Shown: positions 36,499 through 43,693 of the stretch, piece by piece | Position numbering within the stretch: position 1 is the first letter of the stretch | Layout: the number at the start of each line of letters is the position of its first letter | NCBI RefSeq assembly: GCF_004421105.1 | Contig: NZ_CP038033.1 | Location: 329,659 to 393,658, forward strand | Reading direction: 5' to 3' | DNA: 64,000 nt | Source of the DNA: Nitrosococcus wardiae | Lineage (GTDB): Bacteria; Pseudomonadota; Gammaproteobacteria; Nitrosococcales; Nitrosococcaceae | Translations under genes and position numbers: made by a program | Notes under the pieces: model-generated | Database searches by the model: none | What the model was told of the DNA's origin: nothing | Seen by the model: the letters and a program-made list of their open reading frames with translations, nothing else

Positions 36499-36562
36499 CA
36501 AGTCGATTAGCTGGTGTTCGCTATACTGCGCCCCGTTTCGCAGCTTAGGGGCGGCGTTGGGC
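36493..36562 (+). repeat. attC-like recombination site 1
   Basis: CGCTAAC at the left and GTTGGGC at the right bracket about 70 bp with imperfect inner pairing (TAGCTG with CAGCTT). The layout follows attC: R'' box at the gene's stop, R' box GTTRRRY at the far end. The left box deviates from consensus. Confidence 0.6.
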
Positions 36563-36938
36563 ACCTATCCACAGAGAGTGTGGGCCTAAGCGTATTGCAA
36601 GCAGATGGTGAGCTGCGCCGAGGCGATGAGGCATCTGGCTTATAACCACACTACCAGCCCGAGCGGAGCATCACCAGTTGAGCTCGCTTTTGGCTCGGTG
36701 GCCTGAATCAGCAGAGAATTTACAGAAGGGATAAAAGTATCAGTATCTCAGACTTGGGCAGAACCTCCAGCCTAGACCCGCCTACATTCTCTGCTTGTAT
36801 GGGGGCGAAAGGGGCGAATTAGGCGAAAATCCTTGGGGCACGAGGCTTTCCGCAGGGCGAATGCCAGGCGAACGGGGGCGAATTTTAGTGGCTTTCGTAG
36901 CGTCTCCAGCCGAATAGGTGCAGATAGGGTTGGTTTCG
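36563..36938. other. Non-coding stretch inside the cassette array
   Basis: About 375 bp with no convincing gene. It contains three short GGGGCGAA-type repeats near 36800-36890. It may be a decayed cassette. Confidence 0.35.
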
Positions 36939-36992
36939 ACCTCACCGAAGCCAGTAGCTGGTTGCGTGTAATAAGGCACAGCTTAGTTAGGC
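36939..36992 (+). repeat. attC-like site 2, just before the SIR2 gene
   Basis: Ends in a consensus R' box GTTAGGC (36986-36992), 6 bp before the next start codon. Inner arms TAGCTG and CAGCTT can pair. A closely similar sequence lies at 52717-52773, also just before a gene start. Confidence 0.6.
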
Positions 36993-36998
36993 TGTTTC

Positions 36999-38165
36999 AT
37001 GTTAGATGGCTTAGTGGTTAACGACAACCGATATCGAATATTCATCATTGGAGCGGGCTTTTCAGTCCACGCAGGGTTGCCTTTAGGAACGGACCTATTG
37101 GAGTTGGTACGTGAACGGATCCGTTACAGATTAGGAAATGAGAACAAACTAGAATCGGACCTGTCATGGTACCTTTCTTACAGAAGAAGATGTGAATTCA
37201 TCACAGCAGATGTCCCTGTAGATTACGAAAAATTCATGTCATTTTTAGACATGGAGCACTATCTAGGTTTGAAGGGTGGCGATACATGGAGCGAAGAAGG
37301 AAATGAATCTCAGCTAATGATCAGAAATGGGATTATGGAGGTAATTCATTCGCGACAGCCTGATATCCCAACAGACGAATGTATAAGGTTTTGCCAGAGC
37401 CTATCTCCCTCAGACACAATTTTGACATTTAATTATGACACACTAATCGAAGACACTCTCGACCATCTTGGCATCCGCTATAGGTTATTTCCTAATAGGT
37501 TAAAAAAAGTCGGGTTAATGTCGTCCACGATCGACAGTAAGGCTGAAGAAGGCGAGATTGTCATCTTAAAGCTGCATGGCTCCATAGACTGGTTCAATAA
37601 GGTCCCTTATATTAAAGATAGAAAATTAGCAGCACAGCATGAGATTCCATGGGAGTCAAAGCATCCTATATTCAAGCAAGGATCAACTATAGAACACCAT
37701 CAGCTAACGCAGGGGCCACGTGAAGCGGACGATCCGCTCCAGTACATCTATAGAGTAAATGATTTAAACCAAATTATAGGGGCAAAATTTTGGCAATGCT
37801 GCCCGTTAATATTGTCACCTTCTTCATCTAAAATTCTGTACGCCGATCCAATAAAGGGACTCTGGCGTGGTATTCAAAAAGCCGGCGGTTTGAATTTTGG
37901 TTTGGGTGTTATTGGTTACTCTCTGCCTCCATACGACGAGTATGCAAAGCAGGCCCTATACCACCTTATACGTAATTACACAGAATTTGAGCCCAATCTA
38001 GAGCTTGGTGGATTAAGAAAGAGCCCGATAAGAATCCTTGATTATGTTCCGAGTGGTGAATCGGATTGGAGGATTCGGAGAAATTACTCATTTATCAACT
38101 GGGAAAGATGCGAGCTGATGACAACGGGGCTTAGTTTAGAAGGAGTTGAATGGATAATGGAATAA
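36999..38165 (+). CDS. SIR2-like (NAD-binding) domain protein
   Basis: A 388-residue protein with a SIR2-family fold. Visible NAD-binding motifs are FIIGAGFSVHAGLPLG (residues 15-30), TFNYDTLIED (about 144-153) and LKLHGSIDW (about 191-199), the last with the catalytic-site His. Stand-alone and fused SIR2 proteins of this type are often anti-phage NADases; here that is an inference. The C-terminal half has no second domain I recognise. It sits between two attC-like sites, starts 6 bp after one, and so is a cassette without its own long leader. Confidence 0.8.
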   Translation: MLDGLVVNDNRYRIFIIGAGFSVHAGLPLGTDLLELVRERIRYRLGNENKLESDLSWYLSYRRRCEFITADVPVDYEKFMSFLDMEHYLGLKGGDTWSEEGNESQLMIRNGIMEVIHSRQPDIPTDECIRFCQSLSPSDTILTFNYDTLIEDTLDHLGIRYRLFPNRLKKVGLMSSTIDSKAEEGEIVILKLHGSIDWFNKVPYIKDRKLAAQHEIPWESKHPIFKQGSTIEHHQLTQGPREADDPLQYIYRVNDLNQIIGAKFWQCCPLILSPSSSKILYADPIKGLWRGIQKAGGLNFGLGVIGYSLPPYDEYAKQALYHLIRNYTEFEPNLELGGLRKSPIRILDYVPSGESDWRIRRNYSFINWERCELMTTGLSLEGVEWIME

Positions 38166-38169
38166 AGCC

Positions 38170-38227
38170 ATCCAACAATCAAATGCAGCCGATCGGCTAC
38201 GCCGCCGGATGATTTGAACCGTTATAT
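38170..38227 (+). repeat. attC-like site 3
   Basis: ATCCAAC (38170-38176, consensus RYYYAAC) and GTTATAT (38221-38227) bracket 58 bp. Inner boxes TCAAAT and ATTTGA pair perfectly, as expected for L'' and L'. Confidence 0.75.
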
Positions 38228-38262
38228 CTTGGAGAAAACTCTATGACAAGGATGAAAACGCA

Positions 38263-38406
38263 TTGCTGCTGAGTGCAACCTTGGCTGTTGGCGCAGGAAT
38301 AGGTGCTTCTCTGTTTTCAGCACACCCAGACACTGTCGTAAATTCGGTGATTGGGGCAGCATTCTGGGGCGCTGTTTTCGGACTTTTTATGAAGGGGGAA
38401 AAATGA
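38263..38406 (+). CDS. Very small membrane protein (47 aa)
   Basis: A short open frame, about 47 residues from TTG 38263 with AAGGA 8-10 bases upstream. It has two hydrophobic segments (LLSATLAVGAGIGASLF and VIGAAFWGAVFGLFM) and a MKGEK tail. Its stop overlaps the ATG of the next gene by 4 bp (ATGA), which supports that it is translated. The start is uncertain; the original ATG may have been lost by a shift near 38245. The two genes probably form one cassette. Confidence 0.5.
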   Translation: MLLSATLAVGAGIGASLFSAHPDTVVNSVIGAAFWGAVFGLFMKGEK

Positions 38407-38837
38407 AACCAACTAGCCTGCTGATTGCGGCGATGCTTTTCCTCCCTTCGTTGGCTTCAGCAGAAAATTATTATGCGATCACTAAGGCTTATAATGAGTT
38501 AACTGGTGTACTTTCCGTTACTATTGCTAAAACGTCAAAACGAAGAGATTGCGATAACCTTTTGAAGGGGGCCGTCAAGGGTTTCAGCAACTCTGGACAG
38601 CAATTGAAGATAAGAAAATCTACATGCACTGGCAGTGTCTCAGGTGATTATCAAAAGGCATTTCGTGGTGAATCAATTGAAGACGTAATGTACGTCTCTT
38701 ATGAAAATGTTATCTGGCCTTGCGTCACGATCATGTATGGAATCGACAAGAGCTGGTTGAATAAGCGGGGTTGTGAATTTTTGGCTAGCCAGTATCAGCA
38801 CATTGATAAGAACGCACAATGTGTGTTTGGTTCTTAA
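38403..38837 (+). CDS. Secreted Cys-containing hypothetical protein
   Basis: A 144-residue protein with a clear Sec signal peptide (residues 1-20: MKPTSLLIAAMLFLPSLASA, cleavage after ASA). The mature part has six Cys, suggesting disulfides in the periplasm, and no known domain that I recognise. It overlaps the tiny membrane gene upstream by 4 bp and ends at attC site 4. Function unknown. A cell-envelope role is the only inference possible. Confidence 0.65.
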   Translation: MKPTSLLIAAMLFLPSLASAENYYAITKAYNELTGVLSVTIAKTSKRRDCDNLLKGAVKGFSNSGQQLKIRKSTCTGSVSGDYQKAFRGESIEDVMYVSYENVIWPCVTIMYGIDKSWLNKRGCEFLASQYQHIDKNAQCVFGS

Positions 38838-38906
38838 TATAACCAGCAAATCAAGCGGACCGTTTTCCGCTGCCGCTCCAAACGGTGGCTTATTTAAGCG
38901 TTAGGC
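38836..38906 (+). repeat. attC site 4
   Basis: ATATAAC (38836-38842) to GTTAGGC (38900-38906, perfect R' consensus), 71 bp. The interior can fold: AAATCAAG with CTTATTT and CGGACCGTTTT with AAACGGTGG. This is the best attC in the array. Confidence 0.8.
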
Positions 38907-38927
38907 TATTGGGGAAATCAGATACAG

Positions 38928-39602
38928 ATGAATAAGCGATGGAATCTTGAAGAACTTAGAGAGTACGTAAGAAATAGCAAAGATTCAGCGAGGATGTTGA
39001 ACGTTATTAGATCGATTGATAGGTCCAATGCAATTTTCAATTATCATGTATTTACTGCTTTGAATGCTTTGGATTCTATAGTTGGCGATAGCGATTCAAC
39101 AGATATAGAAATGATGAAGTATGTATTCTGCATACATGAGAAACAAGAAGAAAAAACCAAGGCGGATTTAGTTAGCGAAGCCAGCATCATTTCGTCCATT
39201 TATACGATACGGGCAATCTATGACATGTTTTCGCATCTTGTAAACGGATTGGTTCTGGCTGGAAAATTCACAGAGCGCGAGTGCAACCTTAAAAAGGTTG
39301 TTAAAAATCTATCTCACTCAACGTTGCAATCAAAGCTGGATTTTCTTCTTGATTCCAGCTGGTTTAAGTATGTTGATGGGTTTGTAAATACTACGAAGCA
39401 TCGAAATCTCGTCAGTCACTCCTTTACCGTTTGCTTCCAGGAGAACAAGGTTGGAGCGAAAATAGCTGGATTTACTTACGAGAATGTGGCTCACCAATCT
39501 TATTGGGCTCGTGAGCTATTAGAGGGCATTGTAAGCGTTAAGAACGATTTAATTGCATGTGGTAATTCGTTAAATGATCACTGTCTGCGAAGGGTGGCCT
39601 AA
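38928..39602 (+). CDS. HEPN-like cassette protein
   Basis: A 224-residue, mostly helical protein. It contains KHRNLVSH (about residues 158-165), an RxxxxH arrangement like the catalytic motif of HEPN RNases, preceded by a long helix (YTIRAIYDMFSHLVNGLVLAGKF). The family is not certain. ATG 38928 lies 22 bp after attC site 4. A GCCTAAT at the stop codon is all that remains of its own attC, where unrelated sequence begins. HEPN proteins are often defence or toxin RNases; here this is only a possibility. Confidence 0.6.
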   Translation: MNKRWNLEELREYVRNSKDSARMLNVIRSIDRSNAIFNYHVFTALNALDSIVGDSDSTDIEMMKYVFCIHEKQEEKTKADLVSEASIISSIYTIRAIYDMFSHLVNGLVLAGKFTERECNLKKVVKNLSHSTLQSKLDFLLDSSWFKYVDGFVNTTKHRNLVSHSFTVCFQENKVGAKIAGFTYENVAHQSYWARELLEGIVSVKNDLIACGNSLNDHCLRRVA

Positions 39603-39776
39603 TCGGGTAAGGGCGAGGGTTTAGCCTGCCCTCTCCATACCACCTAGCATGCGGGTCCGCACCGGGCGGCTCAGAAGTCGCCTGGGCCTACAGGCAATGA
39701 ATCCCCCTGTTGTGAAGGTGCGACCGAGCCAAGAAGCGAGAGTGGCCTACAGGAGCTTGTAGGCGCTTTCAGAGGT

Positions 39777-39960
39777 ATTATGGGAGCGGAGGCGGAATAA
39801 GCGGACCAGGGCCAAGCAGGCGGCTTCTGAATGTGGACCTAAGAGGTATTGTGGTCATATGGATAGCTGTACGGAGGCTTTGAGGTGTTTGGCTTGCGGG
39901 CTGCGTAGGCTTGATGGCGATGGCGACGAGGGCCGTATGAGGCGCTGTGTCGGTAGCTTC
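39777..39960 (+). repeat. Dispersed repeat R, copy C (5' part)
   Basis: Matches 31449-31610 of copy A in the same orientation, with a short insertion. The remainder of the repeat is missing. Confidence 0.65.
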
Positions 39961-39965
39961 ATGGG

Positions 39966-40046
39966 GGTTAGCCCGTGAGCGAGGGGGTTAAATGTGCTGG
40001 CGGACCCCACAGGTCAAGGTTAGCCCGTGGGCGTGGGGGTTAAATG
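39966..40046 (+). repeat. Two 29-bp direct repeats
   Basis: 39966-39994 and 40018-40046 share GGTTAGCCCGTG and GGGGGTTAAATG with two differences in between. They are separated by 23 bp. Confidence 0.6.
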
Positions 40047-40082
40047 CCAAGGCCTTACTCCTCGGTGGGAATTTTCGGACCC

Positions 40083-40217
40083 CCCCTATAAAGAAGCTTT
40101 AGATACTTTAGGCACCTCTGTCTAGTAGGTATTTAAAAAAATAGTTCTTGGATCCCCTCTATAAAGAAGGTTTAGACACTTTAGACACTTCTTCACAGTA
40201 AGTATTTAGAAAAAAAA
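40083..40217 (+). repeat. Two tandem AT-rich units (about 60 bp)
   Basis: Units at 40083-40141 and 40154-40217 share CTATAAAGAAG, TTTAGACACTTTAG-like and GTATTTA followed by A-runs. A third diverged unit lies at 45440-45494. They might be iterons, promoter repeats or terminal repeats of a lost element. Confidence 0.55.
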
Positions 40218-40290
40218 TGCAGGCGCGGCTTGAGCTGAAACAACAGAAGATTTACAGGGCCAGACTATAGGTGTTTACCTTTACCTTGAC

Positions 40291-40467
40291 CTATGTTGTT
40301 CTTAGAAGCCTTGCGAGTACCCTCGGAGGGGGTATAGGAAGCGACGACCCATCACTCTTTCCCTTGAGGTAATTGGCGATAGTGAGCCCTCCGGGTAACA
40401 TGCTGCCCGTCTTTCCCGGCGGGATGCGTCCGTCGCAGTACAAGGCTTCAATCTTTTTTTCCCGCAT
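40291..40467 (-). CDS. Doubtful small ORF
   Basis: A 58-residue basic frame starting MREKKIEALYCDGR with TAGGA four bases upstream. It has no recognised domain and no neighbour that supports it. It may be a decayed cassette gene or chance. Confidence 0.25.
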   Translation of the reverse strand: MREKKIEALYCDGRIPPGKTGSMLPGGLTIANYLKGKSDGSSLPIPPPRVLARLLRTT

Positions 40468-41002
40468 TTTCCTACGACACAAGAAAGCTGAGAAGCATGG
40501 CTAATAATGCCTATCCCTGTTAAATCACAAAAGAGAAACTCATTCAGGCCACCTCAAGGATTCTATCCTTACAATGAAGGTTTTTAGGAGAGTGAAATTA
40601 ATTCATGTTCGGTTCATTTTAGTTTCTCCGGCGCTCGACGAGGACAGGCCAGTCGGGTGAGGGAGCTTATCGAGCAGAAAATAGAAGTTAAAGCACACTT
40701 TTAAGATTCTAACCTGGAAAGTGGCAGCAAGCATTCACAAGTCAAAGAATGCGTATAAGGTTTTCTCCTTACCTACCCAGTCCCGAATCCAACCTGAGAG
40801 AAACCCTACGGCCCCTCGGGAGGGGCGATATGCTGTGAGCTTTAGGGGCTCCCTAGGTGCAGTCGGGGTTAGGGTTGAAAGTCCCGATGGACTGCGGGTC
40901 TTGGGATTTCTTAGGGGAGGGGATTAAGGGAGTCGGGCAACCGACTGAGAAGGTCAGGAGCCTGTCGATCCTCCAAGATGCCTCTTGGCTCTCCTGGTGA
41001 GC

Positions 41003-41212
41003 TCAGGAGAGCGCTTCCAGTTTGTCTAAATAAATCCACCGCATCCCCCGGTAGGTCTTCCAGTGCGGCGGTGAGATCCAATTTAAGATGGTGCGTCGAA
41101 AGACCCCGAGAATCTCGGCGATGTGGTCGACATCGTGGTTCAAGCGGGAATCCGGGCGAGTATCCAGCCCACGTTCTTCCATCATTTCGATTAAGCGCTG
41201 GTTGGGGGTCAT
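41003..41212 (-). CDS. Small HTH-like hypothetical protein
   Basis: A 69-residue protein, start ATG 41212 after GAGGACAAGG. The centre (VDHIAEILGVFRRTILNWI) reads like a helix-turn-helix, followed by a basic aromatic tail (HWKTYRGMRWIYLDKLEAL). Small proteins of this pattern act as excisionase or repressor proteins. It lies alone on the minus strand left of the heat-shock genes. Assignment is tentative. Confidence 0.45.
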   Translation of the reverse strand: MTPNQRLIEMMEERGLDTRPDSRLNHDVDHIAEILGVFRRTILNWISPPHWKTYRGMRWIYLDKLEALS

Positions 41213-41460
41213 GAGCCTTGTCCTCGGCGATTTTAACAAAGTGATTATACTCTCATCGACAGGGACATCGGCTAATTACGGGGACAACTAAAGCGGGTTA
41301 AAAGAGGAAGAACTCAGAATGAAAAAGCGTTGTATCACTATCGCTCTATCTTTTTAGTAGGGTGACTAGGGTGTGAGAATAGAAAAAAAACATTGCTTGG
41401 CCTCTAGATCCTTCAGGCTTTCCCTCAATAGCCCCCTCAGCGGCTATTGTCGTTCCAGTC

Positions 41461-41495
41461 GCTCCGGTCCCCTGGGACCGGAGCAATTTCTTTAT
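41461..41495. terminator. Strong GC hairpin beyond the hsp20 genes
   Basis: GCTCCGGTCCC (41461-41471) pairs with GGGACCGGAGC (41474-41484). A T-rich stretch follows on the plus strand only. It lies 45 bp past the stop of the last minus-strand hsp20 gene, so it may end that operon despite lacking a U-tract in that direction. Confidence 0.45.
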
Positions 41496-41529
41496 CTCTA
41501 CTATAATGACAGCAAGCCAAGTAGTCTGA

Positions 41530-41925
41530 CTACTCGGTATGCACCTGGATCTTGCGAGGCTTATGCTCCTCTCGCTTGGGGATACGCAAGGTCAACACCC
41601 CTTCTTTCAGAGTGGCCTCGGCGTTGTCCCCATCCAATTCTCTGCTGAGGGAGAAGCTGCGTTGGTAGCAGGTAGAGCGAACATCGGCATAGAGGGGCCG
41701 CGTGCCTTCGGGCACCGGAATATCTACTCTGCCCTCAATGGATAAGGTATCACTGTCGATATGCACCTGGAGCCGCTCTCGGGATACCCCCGGCATATCC
41801 GCCCGCAATGTAATGCCCGTCGCATCCTCAAAGATATCGACCGCCGGCCGGATCGCACGTTCCATTTCCTTTACTTCCTGAGCCGCCTTAGCGCCCTCTC
41901 TGGCCACTTCTTTTGTCTCAGCCAT
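41530..41925 (-). CDS. Small heat-shock protein (Hsp20)
   Basis: A 131-residue alpha-crystallin-type chaperone. The domain runs from about residue 30 (AVDIFEDATGITLRADMPGVSRERLQVHID) to the C-terminal block GVLTLRIPK, with the short tail PRKIQV carrying the I-x-V motif used for assembly. Such proteins hold unfolding proteins in the cytoplasm. It lies 18 bp downstream of a second hsp20 gene on the minus strand; the two share about the core motifs but differ in length and N-terminus, so they may form mixed oligomers. Confidence 0.9.
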   Translation of the reverse strand: MAETKEVAREGAKAAQEVKEMERAIRPAVDIFEDATGITLRADMPGVSRERLQVHIDSDTLSIEGRVDIPVPEGTRPLYADVRSTCYQRSFSLSRELDGDNAEATLKEGVLTLRIPKREEHKPRKIQVHTE

Positions 41926-41943
41926 TTTGTCCCCTCCTGCTGA

Positions 41944-42387
41944 TTATTTCACTTCGATCTGCCGCGGCTTAGCCGACTCGCGCCGCTGGATAGTGACATG
42001 CAGGACCCCGTCCCGATAGCGGGCACTCACCTGATCGGGATCCACCTCTTCGGGTAGGGTCACGACACGGCAAAACGCGCCGTCAAAACGCTCTTTGCGG
42101 TAATAATTGACTCCCTCCTCGGTGCTTAGCTGGCGCTCACCGGCCACGGTCAGGAGATTCTGCTGAATGGAAATATCCAGACTTTTAGGATCCAAGCCCG
42201 CGGCAAATAAGTAGACATCCACCTGATCGGGCGTGCTTCCCACATTGACAGGCGGATAGGCTCCCCTCTCCACTGCCCGGATGCCGCTCGGCCAAGGGGT
42301 CGCCCCAAACAGTTGATCCATTTCCTGTTCCAAACGTCTGAAATCATCGAACAAGCCGGCTTCAAAATTAGCCCGATTACCAAACAT
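41944..42387 (-). CDS. Small heat-shock protein (Hsp20), second paralogue
   Basis: A 147-residue alpha-crystallin chaperone. The N-terminus (FRRLEQEMDQLFG) is typical of class A bacterial sHsps; the domain includes DVYLFAAGLDPKSLDISIQQNLLTVAGER and the C-terminal VTIQRRESAKPRQIEVK with the I-x-V motif. ATG 42387 follows AGGAGGTAG. It is the first gene of the pair. On the minus strand a possible heat-shock promoter (CCCCATT near 42441-42447 with GTGAAAA near 42466-42472) lies upstream; spacing is a little long. Confidence 0.9.
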   Translation of the reverse strand: MFGNRANFEAGLFDDFRRLEQEMDQLFGATPWPSGIRAVERGAYPPVNVGSTPDQVDVYLFAAGLDPKSLDISIQQNLLTVAGERQLSTEEGVNYYRKERFDGAFCRVVTLPEEVDPDQVSARYRDGVLHVTIQRRESAKPRQIEVK

Positions 42388-42440
42388 TTCTCTACCTCCT
42401 TATTGATGCTGATTGATAGGATCAGCCCTTCCTAGTGAAA

Positions 42441-42473
42441 AATGGGGACTCAGCAAGGAAGCTTTTTTCACAG
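42441..42473 (-). promoter_or_regulatory. Possible sigma-32-type promoter for the hsp20 pair
   Basis: Read on the minus strand, TGTGAAA (42466-42472) and CCCCATT (42441-42447) resemble the RpoH boxes CTTGAAA and CCCCAT. The 18-bp spacer is longer than the usual 13-16, so this is weak. Confidence 0.3.
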
Positions 42474-42495
42474 GCACCCCTTTCTCTCTCACCGG

Positions 42496-42846
42496 CTACA
42501 TGCCTTCCCTCTGATGCCCCTCGCTACCTTCACGTGCTCCGCGGTGGTGCTTTTTTTCATGTTCCTTAATAGCGGACTGCCACTCCTCCTGGGTTATGTG
42601 ATCGTCATCATCCTCATCCATACGCTCAAACTTCTCCTCCATGACCTCTTCAAACTCATCCTCGCTGACTTTCCCATCACCATCTTCATCCAGCTTTTGA
42701 AACCACGGCATATGCATTTCCTTCTCCTGCTTTTGCTTTCCTCCTTCTTCACTGCCATAGGTTCCCGCAAAGGCGGGGGCTAAAACCAGCGATAAGACCC
42801 CGCCAAGCCAGAGGGAATGACACAGTATCTTGTATTTCGCAACCAT
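42496..42846 (-). CDS. Exported EF-hand calcium-binding protein
   Basis: A 116-residue protein with a signal peptide (residues 1-27, ending LAPAFAG). Two EF-hand loops follow: DEDGDGKVSEDEF (about 53-65) and DEDDDDHITQEEW (about 77-89), each with the acidic ligand pattern. The tail is His- and Arg-rich. It probably binds Ca2+ in the periplasm. It is the neighbour upstream of the hsp20 pair on the same strand, separated by about 110 bp. Its partner is not known. Confidence 0.8.
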   Translation of the reverse strand: MVAKYKILCHSLWLGGVLSLVLAPAFAGTYGSEEGGKQKQEKEMHMPWFQKLDEDGDGKVSEDEFEEVMEEKFERMDEDDDDHITQEEWQSAIKEHEKKHHRGAREGSEGHQREGM

Positions 42847-43200
42847 CCTGAAGTTCCTCCTTTCAGTTTTTCATCGACAGAAGTCATGCCAAGCATGCTT
42901 TCCTTCTAATCAAAGGGTAGAGACTTCTTCACACATCACAAGGGAAAAGGATAGAGCCAATGACCCCTATGGCGGAACGGCAATAGGGCTCACAGGGGGG
43001 GCTATCGGAAGTGTGGCCAGAAAAGAGAGAGCCCTCCCCGACCCGAATGAGTAGGTAGAAATACCCATTTTCATGACAGGGGGTTTAGTCTTTATTTAGC
43101 TACTCGTTCTCAATTCATAATTCATAACAAGGGGCCAAACCCCTGTTCAGTACAGGCGGCCCTATGACAACGAGTACTTTTGCAATGAAGGGAGGTTCTC

Positions 43201-43530
43201 ATGTCCTTAGCCACACACCCAGCGGTAGCCCATAGCTTCGGGGCTGGGGTTGAAGACCACGCCGTCTTTTTAACTTCGCCTGAGGTCCTGGATTTTTCCC
43301 TGTGCCGGGAATTTTGGGAGGCGGCACAACAAGTCCGCGATTCCGAGATGAAAATTATCATTGACCTGAGCAGGACCCGCGCAATTCACGATTCCGGTTA
43401 TACGCTGCTCTGGATGTTGAAGGACAGCCTCAATAAAGCACCGGCCGACCTCCTGCTGATGGGGGGCCATTCCCACCTCAAGAGAATGCTCCAGTTACGC
43501 GGCTTTGCATCCCACTTTAAGCGCTTATAA
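43201..43530 (+). CDS. STAS-domain protein, paralogue of 30589-30906
   Basis: A 109-residue single STAS domain. The core KIIIDLSRTRAIHDSGYTLLWMLK has a Ser before Gly at the regulatory position, and the C-terminus reads LRGFASHFKRL. It resembles the STAS protein at 30.6 kb, especially in DSGYxLLWMLK. ATG 43201 follows GGAGG. It is followed 160 bp downstream by a response-regulator gene on the same strand, so the two may belong to one signalling module. No anti-sigma kinase is nearby. Confidence 0.8.
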   Translation: MSLATHPAVAHSFGAGVEDHAVFLTSPEVLDFSLCREFWEAAQQVRDSEMKIIIDLSRTRAIHDSGYTLLWMLKDSLNKAPADLLLMGGHSHLKRMLQLRGFASHFKRL

Positions 43531-43693
43531 CTCTATCGAGGGAAGGCCCTTGAGTGGCCTCTCCCACGCGCTCTGCGGTCGGAGCGGGACGTCATCACCC
43601 CGTTCACTACCACGCACGCTCACCCCCGCTCCGGCTCCAGAGGCGGCTTTAACTCTCTTGAGTAAAATTTAACGATGAGCCCGGAGGTGTTTC

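Larger units (their letters stand above)
39603..41002. other. Non-coding, repeat-rich region
   Basis: About 1.4 kb with several repeat types but no strong gene. It begins with sequence resembling a group II intron or IS end (near 39640-39690). Copy C of repeat R, two 29-bp repeats and two tandem 60-bp units follow. One 59-codon minus-strand frame (40291-40467) is listed separately. Confidence 0.45.

Noticed and set aside
39630-39720. Group II intron end after the HEPN-like gene
   Set aside because: The similarity is limited to a short GC-rich hairpin; no reverse transcriptase or domain V is visible.
39966-40046. Possible CRISPR array
   Set aside because: Only two 29-bp repeats with differences, one short spacer and no cas genes. 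No CRISPR array is seen in the window.
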